Below, piece by piece: positions 27,620 through 35,672 of a DNA stretch of 64,000 nt. Position 1 is the first letter of the stretch. Each line of letters starts with the position of its first letter. The stretch is from Paenibacillus arenilitoris (GTDB lineage Bacteria; Bacillota; Bacilli; Paenibacillales; Paenibacillaceae), in assembly GCF_014705655.1 (NCBI RefSeq), contig NZ_JACXIY010000017.1:118429-182428 (forward strand), given 5' to 3'. A model generated the notes under the pieces. The model made no database searches. It was given only the letters and a program-made list of their open reading frames with translations, and had not been told where the DNA came from. The position numbers and the translations under genes were made by a program.

Positions 27620-28429
27620 ATGAATCAAGTTAGCAACGATCAAATTCGTCAAAATGTTCGTAGCCGATATAAGGAGATTGCATTACAACCGGCAGAGGCC
27701 AGCTCATGTTGTGCCCCGCCGTCAACGACAAGCGCGGGCTGCTGCGATTCGCCGGCAAATGCATCTGCCAAGCTTGGTTATTCGAATGATGAGCTAACCG
27801 CGGTGCCGGACGGCGCAAACCTTGGTCTCGGCTGCGGCAATCCGCAGGCGATTGCCGAACTGAAGCCGGGGGAAGCGGTACTTGATCTAGGCAGCGGCGG
27901 CGGATTCGACTGCTTCTTGGCCTCGCGTCAAGTCGGTGACACGGGTCGTGTAATTGGCGTAGACATGACGCCGGAAATGGTAAGCCGCGCACGCGCGAAT
28001 GCTGCGAATGGCGGATTTGCGAACACCGATTTTCGTTTAGGAGAGATTGAGCATTTGCCTGTTTCCGATCAATCGGTTGACGTTATCATCTCGAACTGCG
28101 TCATCAATCTTTCCCCTGACAAACAGCAAGTGTTTAACGAAGCGTTCCGGGTGCTGCGCCCAGGAGGCCGTCTTGCCATTTCGGATATTGTCACGACTGC
28201 GGCATTGCCGGCAGAGATGAAGAATGATCTGGATTTGATGTATTCAGGCTGTATTTCCGGAGCCTCATCGGTCGATGAAGTTAAAGCCATGTTAACCCAA
28301 AGCGGATTTATGAATCTAGTAGTGGAGCCGAAGGATGATTCGAAGGAATTTATTAAAGATTGGGTGCCGGGATCTCATGTAGAGAATTACATTGCATCCT
28401 CGGTTATTAGAGCCAATAGGCCATTGTAA
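27620..28429 (+). CDS. arsM: arsenite S-adenosylmethionine methyltransferase
   Basis: 269 residues from ATG 27620 with AAGGAG upstream. SAM-binding motif I VLDLGSGGGFDCFLA (about 87-101), VIGVDMTPEMVSRAR, and the three arsenic-binding cysteines: Cys72 (GLGCGNP), Cys160 (SNCVIN) and Cys211 (YSGCISG). An N-terminal extension adds Cys30-31 and Cys41-42. It methylates As(III) to mono-, di- and trimethyl species in the cytoplasm. It follows the arsO-like gene and small ORF without a clear promoter of its own, and is followed by a terminator. Confidence 0.94.
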   Translation: MNQVSNDQIRQNVRSRYKEIALQPAEASSCCAPPSTTSAGCCDSPANASAKLGYSNDELTAVPDGANLGLGCGNPQAIAELKPGEAVLDLGSGGGFDCFLASRQVGDTGRVIGVDMTPEMVSRARANAANGGFANTDFRLGEIEHLPVSDQSVDVIISNCVINLSPDKQQVFNEAFRVLRPGGRLAISDIVTTAALPAEMKNDLDLMYSGCISGASSVDEVKAMLTQSGFMNLVVEPKDDSKEFIKDWVPGSHVENYIASSVIRANRPL

Positions 28430-28496
28430 TTAACTTCGATTTGTAGAGATCTATAAGTTTTCCTTAAAAAATAAAACTCGTTAATCACATTGATTG

Positions 28497-28518
28497 CCGC
28501 GTAAATCGCGGTTTTTTT
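28497..28518 (+). terminator. terminator after arsM
   Basis: CCGCG-TAAAT-CGCGG followed by seven T. Confidence 0.85.
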
Positions 28519-28670
28519 GTTTTTGGGATAAAGGCGTGTTTATTGGGTCTTCTTTGCATTTTCCACATCATTCGTATTTTCTATCGGCTCCGAGTCCTCA
28601 ATGATCAAGAGATTTTTAACAAAAATCCATATCCAACTGGGAAAATAATCAAATCAATGAAAATGAGACA

Positions 28671-28700
28671 TTTACCGTAACCAATGACCATGATTACAAT
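28671..28700 (+). promoter_or_regulatory. weak promoter candidate for the beta-propeller pair
   Basis: TTTACC (28671-28676), 18-base spacer, TACAAT (28695-28700). The 28430-28842 gap shows nothing else besides the arsM terminator. Confidence 0.3.
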
Positions 28701-28842
28701 GATCAGCAAGTACGGGAGGGAGCAAATCCTTATTTCGTCCTGTACGCGGATCAATGAATGGAGGGGAGGGGCGACCGTTTTACCTGAACGCTTGGTTAGA
28801 GTATTCGTAAAGAAACCGATTAAATTTGAAAGGGGAAGTTTG

Positions 28843-31632
28843 ATGCATTTAAAATGGATGCCGTTCAAAAAGCAATTGATCATTCTTACGATAACCCTAT
28901 TCGGATTGTCCTCGCTGCAGCTGCAGTCCGCAGAAGCCAAATCGCCAATCGACAAACATTTCGGAGAACCTGTTTCCGTGGGAGCGCCTATTCAGCAGAT
29001 TGCCATTTTTGAAAGCGCTTATGGTCAAGAGGATGGCCGGGATGTTATGTATACCACGGTGAACGGAAAGCCGGCCATGTTGAACGTCATTGACCTCGCG
29101 GACAATAAACTGCTCCGGACGTTCCCGCTTCCGGACGCGGACAGCTCCTGGGCGAAAACCGTAGCCGCAGACGGAACGCTCTATATAGCCGGTCAATCCA
29201 AAATGTACCGGTATTCGCCTCAAACCAAAGAACTTGATGATTTAGGGCAGGCGATTCCTGGCGAAACCTCCATTTGGGGACTGGTCGCGGATGAGAATGG
29301 GAACGTGTATGGCGGGACGTATCCGAACGCCAAAGTGTTTAAATTCGATCCTCAGACAAAATTATTCACGGATTACGGAACCATGGTGGAAGGACAAGGG
29401 TATGTTCGCTCCATTGCCTATGCGGACGGTATCGTATATGCGGGAATCGGCACGGTAGGTCATATCGTCAAGCTGGATCCGGTTACCGGGGACAAGTCGG
29501 AGCTGCCGATTCGGGACGTGCCGGTCATAAGCAGTCTTCCGTTCGTGTACGGACTGGATGTCAGGGGGGATTACCTCTTTGCTTACTTGAACGGCAACGG
29601 AACAACCGCATTGCTTATCTATGATAGAGCCAGAGGCGTCTGGCTGGACGAGGTGTACCATGGATACGGCGGCCTCGATGTGTCGCCCGAACGGGAAGGG
29701 AAAGTGTATTTCGTCCAAAATCGGAAAGTTCAAGCCTTTGACATGACGATGCGTCAGGTCACGGATACGGGGATTGCCTATGGAACGGGGTTCCGCTCCA
29801 CCGGCTGGGTCCGGTTTCCGGATAATCCGGAGCTGCCCGGCGAGACGTTGGTGACGATTCAATTCGGCGGGAAAACGGCATTGTTCAACTTCGAGTCCGG
29901 CGTTCATAAGACGCTGCCCGCCGTTGCCGAAGGCCAACCTACCTTGATCCAGGCGCTGGAGAAAGGGCCGGACGGCAAAATCTATACAAGCGGCATGACT
30001 TCCGCATTGGGAGGTGCGTTCGACCCCGTTACGCGCACCCATTCGACGTATCCGATGGGCCAGGCCGAAAGCATCGGCGCGTTCGGCAATGACGTCTACT
30101 TCGGTATTTATCCGAAAGCGGAGATTCGAAAACTGGATACGACGCTCCCCGTTCAGACGGATCCGAATAAGCCGAATCCCAACCCGGTATCGTTATTCTA
30201 CATGGAAGAGGATCAAGATCGTCCCTATGTCCAGACGACCGGCGGAGGCAAGATCTACTTTGGGACCATACCGTACTACGGGAAATTGGGCGGAGCGCTC
30301 GTTGCGTACGATCCCGCTTCGAATGCGTATGATGTTCACCGCCATGTCGTGCATAACCAGAGCATTGTAGGACTGGCTTACCGGGATGGCAAGATTTACG
30401 GCTCGACCAGCATACGAGGCGGTCTGGGGATCGATCCGACCGAATCGGAAGCGAAGATGTTCGTGTGGGATGCCGTTAGCGGAGAAAAGCTTAGCGAGTT
30501 CACGCCCGAAATTCCGGGCGCGGCGAAATCTCCGATCATGATTAGCGGGCTGACCTTCGACAAAGACGGACTCCTCTGGGCGGCGGCAGACGGCATCCTG
30601 TTTGCGGTGGACCCCGACACGCAGCAGGTCGTTAAGAGCAAGATCATTTATCCGGGCGTCACCGATTACGGGATGTGGAGGCCGATCCACCTGAGATGGG
30701 GAGAGGATGGCCTGCTCTATACCGACCTCCACGGACAGCTGACGATATTGGATCCCGAAACGATGGAGCATAAGGAGCTGGGCATCAAAACCGCACTCTT
30801 TACGTTGGGGGATGACGGAAATATTTATTATGCGCAAGAAACCCGAATGTATAGGATTCCCGTCTCGGATGCCGGAGAAGAGGATGCCGAGCCGCCGGTG
30901 ACGGAGATCGCGCTCATGCCGGAACAGCCGGACGGAAAAAACGAATGGTACGTAAGTCCGATAACGTTTACTTTGTCGGCCCACGATGAAGGATCCGGTC
31001 TTGAAACCACGCAATATTCCTGGGATGAAGGAGAAAACTGGATCACCTATGACGGTTCGCCGTTACAGGTGCTTGAGAATGGCCGTCACGCGCTGACTTA
31101 TCGATCCATCGACAAAGCCGGCAATGAGGAGGCTCCCCATACGATCAGGCTGCATGTGGATCGCGAGGGGCCGGCAATCAAATGGAAATCGGAAATTCCC
31201 GAAGAAATCGGCACTGCGGACGAGCTCAAGCTAGCGTTCGAGCTTCAGGACGAATGGTCAGGGGCAGATTCGGACAGTATCGCAATCACTTTGGACGAGA
31301 AGCGAGTCGATCATGGATCAGCCCTGCCGTTATTTCATCTTCCTCTTGGCGAGCATACCTTGACGATACGGGCAACCGACTTGGCGGGAAACGAATCCGT
31401 GCATGAGGCGAATTTTAAACTCGTCACCAGCTTCGACAGTCTGAAACAGCTTGTCTATCGATTCGCCGAACTAGGATGGATTGACAATCACGGTATCGCA
31501 AAGAGTCTTGCCGCTAAGGTCGCAAAAGGGAAGATCGAAGCCTTTATAAAACAAGTCCGTGCCCAAACCGGGAAGCATATATCAAAGGAAGCAGCCGCCT
31601 ATTTAATTCGGGATGCGGAGGCGCTCCGGTAA
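28843..31632 (+). CDS. secreted beta-propeller protein with OmpL47-like domain
   Basis: 929 residues from ATG 28843, just after AGGGGAAG; longer frames lack a ribosome site. Signal peptide: MHLKWMPFKKQLIILTITLF ending near SAEAKS. Residues ~35-670 are repeated beta-blades with recurring D-x-x-G-x-V-Y-x-G-T and LxxYDPxS phrases (NHL/PQQ-like propeller). Residues ~690-775 (EPPVTEIALMP ... DKAGNEEAPHTIRLHVDREGP) match the OmpL47-type domain of 'Y-S-W-D-x-G-x-x-W' form. A second Ig-like unit follows, then a ~60-residue helical tail starting FDSLKQLVYRFAELGWID. Likely extracellular and carbohydrate- or wall-associated; no catalytic motif is recognised. Paralogue of the next gene. Confidence 0.8.
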   Translation: MHLKWMPFKKQLIILTITLFGLSSLQLQSAEAKSPIDKHFGEPVSVGAPIQQIAIFESAYGQEDGRDVMYTTVNGKPAMLNVIDLADNKLLRTFPLPDADSSWAKTVAADGTLYIAGQSKMYRYSPQTKELDDLGQAIPGETSIWGLVADENGNVYGGTYPNAKVFKFDPQTKLFTDYGTMVEGQGYVRSIAYADGIVYAGIGTVGHIVKLDPVTGDKSELPIRDVPVISSLPFVYGLDVRGDYLFAYLNGNGTTALLIYDRARGVWLDEVYHGYGGLDVSPEREGKVYFVQNRKVQAFDMTMRQVTDTGIAYGTGFRSTGWVRFPDNPELPGETLVTIQFGGKTALFNFESGVHKTLPAVAEGQPTLIQALEKGPDGKIYTSGMTSALGGAFDPVTRTHSTYPMGQAESIGAFGNDVYFGIYPKAEIRKLDTTLPVQTDPNKPNPNPVSLFYMEEDQDRPYVQTTGGGKIYFGTIPYYGKLGGALVAYDPASNAYDVHRHVVHNQSIVGLAYRDGKIYGSTSIRGGLGIDPTESEAKMFVWDAVSGEKLSEFTPEIPGAAKSPIMISGLTFDKDGLLWAAADGILFAVDPDTQQVVKSKIIYPGVTDYGMWRPIHLRWGEDGLLYTDLHGQLTILDPETMEHKELGIKTALFTLGDDGNIYYAQETRMYRIPVSDAGEEDAEPPVTEIALMPEQPDGKNEWYVSPITFTLSAHDEGSGLETTQYSWDEGENWITYDGSPLQVLENGRHALTYRSIDKAGNEEAPHTIRLHVDREGPAIKWKSEIPEEIGTADELKLAFELQDEWSGADSDSIAITLDEKRVDHGSALPLFHLPLGEHTLTIRATDLAGNESVHEANFKLVTSFDSLKQLVYRFAELGWIDNHGIAKSLAAKVAKGKIEAFIKQVRAQTGKHISKEAAAYLIRDAEALR

Positions 31633-31698
31633 CAGCTGCCGAGTAACGATCATATGGATTGAAGGTTTCCAATAGAACGGAAAGGAAGGTGCGGAAAG

Positions 31699-33969
31699 TT
31701 GAAAATCGCAAAAATGAAAACGGGCTTGATGGTTATACTTTCATGCGCTGTACTGGCAACCATCCTCCCGGCAAAACCAACGGATGCGCAAAATTGGCAG
31801 GATGCAGGTCAGTCGAGTCCCGTTCGGTTGGCGGATAAAGTGTTCGGAGAGCCGCAGCGGTTGGCCCAGCCCATTAAGGGGATCAGCATCTATGACGGGG
31901 CGGTCGGGGAACAGGATGGCAGAAAGGTTATGTTTACAACGGTGAAAGGCTCTCCCGCACAATTCAATGTGGTGGATATGGCCACGAACGAGGTGATCCA
32001 TACGACGGTTTTGCAAGGCGGGGGCGGAGATGCCTGGCACCATGAAGTAACGCCGGACGGAAAATTCGTATACGTAACCTCGCACCGAACGCTCTGGCTG
32101 TATGCAACGGAAACCGAAGAAATGAAGCTTGTCCATGACTTTGTTGACGAAGGCCCGTGGTCGCTTGTGACCGATAGTATTGGAAACGCTTATATTGGCA
32201 CTTATCCCGGCGGAAAGGTATTTAAATACGAGCTTGCCAGCGGGACCGTCACCGAAGATTATGGAAGAATGCTTGGCAATCAGCCTCAAGAATACGTAAG
32301 ATCGATCGCGCTGGACGAAGATGGAGGCCATATCTATGCCGGTACGGCCCACGGTCAAATCATTAAGCTGAATCTAACGACAGGGGAGAAAACCAATATC
32401 GCGCAACCGCTGATGGACAAACAGGAAACCGGCTTTGTGTACGATATGGATCTGGTTGATAAACGCTATATTTTCGCCAGATATTCCGAATCCAAAAATA
32501 TGTATGTCTACGATCTCGAGTCTTCCCGCTGGCTGGACGTTGTATTATCCAACGTAACCGGTCTGCATGTCACGGACTCCTATGAAGACAAAGTTTATTT
32601 TATTGCGGACAACGCTTTAAACTATTACGACTTGGCAACGGGAGAGATCGGATCTACCGGAATGGCATACGGAAGCGGACTTCGAGGTGCCGATTGGGTC
32701 GAATTCGATCGCCATGAGAATCCGGATCTAATCGGCATGAATCTGGTAACCGTTCAATTCGGCGGGGGAATCGTTTATTTCAACATTACGCAGAACAAGA
32801 CGGTAACGACACAACCGGTCGTAGAGGGGACGCCGCTGAATATTCATGTCATTGAGAAAGGCTCGAATAACCAGTTGATGATGAGTACATTGGGAGCGGG
32901 TACGGGGGCTGTCTTTGACGCGAACCAAAACAAAGTGGTTTCGATTTCCCTCGGGCAGGCCGACAGCATGGTACATCATGATCATGCCATGTACATGGGC
33001 GTGTACCCGAAAGCCAATATCTATAAATATGATCAAAATAGAAATCCGGGAAACGGCAATCCGTCATTGTTCATGCAAGTAGATCCAGGCGCCCATCAAG
33101 ACCGGCTGATTGAAGCCGCCTCCGGCGGGGACCGGATCTATTTCGGCAGCGTATCAGGCTACGGCGTTAACGGGGGGGCCGTAACGATCATTGACCCGGC
33201 AGCCTATGCAAAGGACCGGACGGGGGTACTCGTCATTAGAAATGTCGTTCAAGATCAGAGTGTCGTAGGCCTTGCCTATAAGGACGGCGTGCTGTTCGGC
33301 TCTACGAATATTCATAACGGGCTTGGCAGCAACCCGACAGCGGAAGAAGCCAAAATGTTCGCGATCGATGCCTTGACCGGAGAGAAATTAATGGAATGGT
33401 CACCGCAAATCGAAGGCGTCGATAAACCTGAATTTATTGGACGTCTGACGGTAGGACCCCATGACGGTCTGATCTGGGGGGCGGTTAACGGCAGTATATT
33501 CGCGATGGACCCGGATAGCAAGGAGATCATAAAGAGCAAGCAGGTCCATACGGGATCGTTCAATTACGGCGCGTGGTCTTCCGTTCCGCTAAAATGGGAT
33601 GCCGACGGCGTCCTGTACGCGCTGTTCGGCTCGAAGCTCGTCGCGATCGACCCGGTGACCATGGATCATCGAACCATAACGAACGCTTATAGCTTTACGA
33701 TAGGCGATGACGGGTATCTGTATTTCTCGGATGGCTCGGATCGAACGTTCTTGTCCCGAATTCATATCGGTACCAAAGCAACGGTTCCAGAAGACGTGGA
33801 CGGGAACGGAACCGTCGATCACCGCGATATCCGATTAGTGGCCAGGCATATAGGAAAAGAACCTGTAGGCGAATTGCGCAAACTGGACGTGAACCGGGAT
33901 GGGCAAATAAACGCAAAAGATATTAGAAGAATTATAGCTAAAATGATGGAGGACCGGAAACGAAAATAA
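31699..33969 (+). CDS. secreted beta-propeller protein with C-terminal dockerin
   Basis: 756 residues, TTG start behind AAGGAAGG. Signal peptide MKIAKMKTGLMVILSCAVLA ending about PTDAQ. Residues ~40-690 align blade by blade with the preceding protein (shared FGEP, EQDGR-V-M-TTV, GTYP-KVFK, YVRSIA, SVVGLAYKDG-L-GST-I-GLG phrases). The last 60 residues are a type I dockerin: two calcium loops, DVDGNGTVDHRDIRLVARHI and DVNRDGQINAKDIRRIIAKM. No cohesin protein lies in the window. Secreted; role unknown, perhaps polysaccharide binding. Tandem duplication with module exchange is the likely origin. Confidence 0.82.
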   Translation: MKIAKMKTGLMVILSCAVLATILPAKPTDAQNWQDAGQSSPVRLADKVFGEPQRLAQPIKGISIYDGAVGEQDGRKVMFTTVKGSPAQFNVVDMATNEVIHTTVLQGGGGDAWHHEVTPDGKFVYVTSHRTLWLYATETEEMKLVHDFVDEGPWSLVTDSIGNAYIGTYPGGKVFKYELASGTVTEDYGRMLGNQPQEYVRSIALDEDGGHIYAGTAHGQIIKLNLTTGEKTNIAQPLMDKQETGFVYDMDLVDKRYIFARYSESKNMYVYDLESSRWLDVVLSNVTGLHVTDSYEDKVYFIADNALNYYDLATGEIGSTGMAYGSGLRGADWVEFDRHENPDLIGMNLVTVQFGGGIVYFNITQNKTVTTQPVVEGTPLNIHVIEKGSNNQLMMSTLGAGTGAVFDANQNKVVSISLGQADSMVHHDHAMYMGVYPKANIYKYDQNRNPGNGNPSLFMQVDPGAHQDRLIEAASGGDRIYFGSVSGYGVNGGAVTIIDPAAYAKDRTGVLVIRNVVQDQSVVGLAYKDGVLFGSTNIHNGLGSNPTAEEAKMFAIDALTGEKLMEWSPQIEGVDKPEFIGRLTVGPHDGLIWGAVNGSIFAMDPDSKEIIKSKQVHTGSFNYGAWSSVPLKWDADGVLYALFGSKLVAIDPVTMDHRTITNAYSFTIGDDGYLYFSDGSDRTFLSRIHIGTKATVPEDVDGNGTVDHRDIRLVARHIGKEPVGELRKLDVNRDGQINAKDIRRIIAKMMEDRKRK

Positions 33970-33980
33970 CGCGATTAGTA

Positions 33981-34012
33981 AAAAAATCGGTACAGCTGTA
34001 CCGATTTTTTTT
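33981..34012 (+). terminator. terminator after the propeller pair
   Basis: Perfect palindrome 33981-34010 with ATCGGTACAG / CTGTACCGAT at its centre, A-run before and T-run after. Confidence 0.88.
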
Positions 34013-34107
34013 CATATCGGATGGAGGAGGCCTGATGTCGTGGAACATGTTTACCGAGGGGAAGCAATGTATCTTTCTGTAAAGGCTTTTTATAAAACGT
34101 CAGTTGC

Positions 34108-34560
34108 TTATTTGTTACCGAGTTGTTCCGCCAAACCGATTAGAAGTCCTTCGGTTCCACGAATGTAGCAGAGCCGATACGAGTCCTCGTACTGAACCAC
34201 TTCGCCAACGAGCTGAGCACCATGCTTAATGAGTCTGGATACCATTTCGTCAATGTCTTCAACGGTGAACATGACGCGTAGATAACCGAGGGCGTTAACA
34301 GGAGCAGTCCGGTGGTCTGATATAGCAGGCGGGGTGAGAAATCGCGAAAGTTCAATTCGGCTGTGGCCATCTGGGGTAACCATCATCGCAATCTCTACGC
34401 ACTGAGAACCGAGACCGGTTACGCGACCAGCCCATTCACCATCGACAACGGCTCGCCCTTCGAGCTTCAAGCCAATCTCCTCAAAGAAAGAGATTGCGTT
34501 ATCAAGGGATTCTACAACGATGCCGACATTGTCCATTCTTAGTAATTTGTTTTTTGCCAT
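34108..34560 (-). CDS. VOC-fold (glyoxalase/bleomycin-resistance-like) protein
   Basis: 150 residues with AAGGAGAT upstream on the minus strand. Begins RMDNVGIVVESLDNAISFFEEIGLKLEGR, the first beta-alpha unit of the vicinal-oxygen-chelate fold; the second unit starts YLRVMFTVEDIDEMVSRL and ends in a Y-I-R-GTEGLLIGLAEQLG segment. It is one of a widespread group of uncharacterised Firmicutes enzymes; lyase, dioxygenase and binding roles are all known in the fold. It stands alone between the propeller terminator and the AraC gene. Confidence 0.82.
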   Translation of the reverse strand: MAKNKLLRMDNVGIVVESLDNAISFFEEIGLKLEGRAVVDGEWAGRVTGLGSQCVEIAMMVTPDGHSRIELSRFLTPPAISDHRTAPVNALGYLRVMFTVEDIDEMVSRLIKHGAQLVGEVVQYEDSYRLCYIRGTEGLLIGLAEQLGNK

Positions 34561-34643
34561 TGTTTTATCTCCTTATGTGTACAGATTTATTACCTCATAT
34601 CAAGTTTGGCTGAATGAAGTTGCGCATAAAACCGGCTGAAACG

Positions 34644-35504
34644 TTAACCGTTGGAACGTTTGAAACGGTACGGACTTAAGCCGACATGTTTCTTAAACAG
34701 GTTGCAAAAGTAAGAGAAGTTCGTTAAACCGATCGCCTGTCCGACTTCCTGTACCGACAAATCGCTTGTTTTAAGCAGCCAACAGGCCTGGCGGATGCGG
34801 CGGGCGGCCAAATATTCGGTAATCGTGGTACCGACGGTTTGGCGAAAGACGGCCGATAAATGGTTGGGCGACAAATGAATCTCTTCGGCGAGACCCTCCA
34901 GTTTAAACTCTTCCATATAATGTTCTTCCACCCACTTCATCACCCGCTCGGCTGCGGACGACTTCCGCAGATGGGACGGGTTTTTTTGCCGTTCCGGCTG
35001 TTCGTGGGCCATAACAATATGAAGGAAGTCCATTAGAAACAGCCATTGCCCCTCAAGCTGAAGCGCCGAGGCCGGCTGCGGAATTCGCTCCCGGTAATTC
35101 TCGAATAGACGGAGAATCTGCTGCTGCGGCAATCCGTCAAACACTTGCTGCTCCAGCGGATCACTCCACAGCCGATGGAAAAAGGTCCGCAAGAGAGTAA
35201 ACGGAACCAAGTACCGGTCGAGTTCGGTTGGCTCGAATACAAACAGGGAACGGATATAATGGGATTCCGGATCAAGCTTCATATGGATACGATGCAGTTG
35301 AAACGGACGGAAATAAAAGAGGCACCCCGGAGAAAGCTCAAAAATTTGTTGATTAACAATGACTTGACCATGCCCTTCGTGGACGTAAAGCAGCTCCATT
35401 CCCTGATGCGCATGATAGACGTCAACGAATTCATGCGTCCGGTCTTTCAGGAACGAAAGCCGCACCGGATGAAGATTCAAATTCATATAGTTCATGATTT
35501 TCAC
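34644..35504 (-). CDS. AraC-family regulator, divergent from the GH95 gene
   Basis: 286 residues from GTG 35504, seven bases after a GGGGG run. An N-terminal cupin-like sensor (FVDVYHAHQGMELLYVHEGHGQVIVNQQIFELSPGCLFYFRPFQLHRI) precedes two helix-turn-helix units near the C-terminus, ending ACWLLKTSDLSVQEVGQAIG and FSYFCNLFKKHVGLSPYRFKR. It should bind a sugar in the cupin pocket and activate the divergent GH95/GH29 genes from the 168-base shared intergenic region. The inducer is unknown. Confidence 0.87.
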   Translation of the reverse strand: MKIMNYMNLNLHPVRLSFLKDRTHEFVDVYHAHQGMELLYVHEGHGQVIVNQQIFELSPGCLFYFRPFQLHRIHMKLDPESHYIRSLFVFEPTELDRYLVPFTLLRTFFHRLWSDPLEQQVFDGLPQQQILRLFENYRERIPQPASALQLEGQWLFLMDFLHIVMAHEQPERQKNPSHLRKSSAAERVMKWVEEHYMEEFKLEGLAEEIHLSPNHLSAVFRQTVGTTITEYLAARRIRQACWLLKTSDLSVQEVGQAIGLTNFSYFCNLFKKHVGLSPYRFKRSNG

Positions 35505-35672
35505 CGGCGAGCCCCCTGTTGCATGAATCGTATTTTAAAAACATTTTATCATAAGGGCGCCAAACTTTGAGCCTTCTTTTTTTGCTACGATGGAATAGAG
35601 CGGACAAAGGAAGACCGAATCGCACGTTGTCGTTGCGCAAAGCGGCAGTCCGATAAAAGGAGGGAGTTACGA

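Noticed and set aside
31699..33969. Idea that the dockerin protein belongs to a cellulosome encoded here
   Set aside because: Single dockerin, no scaffoldin, cohesin or other dockerin-bearing enzyme in the window.
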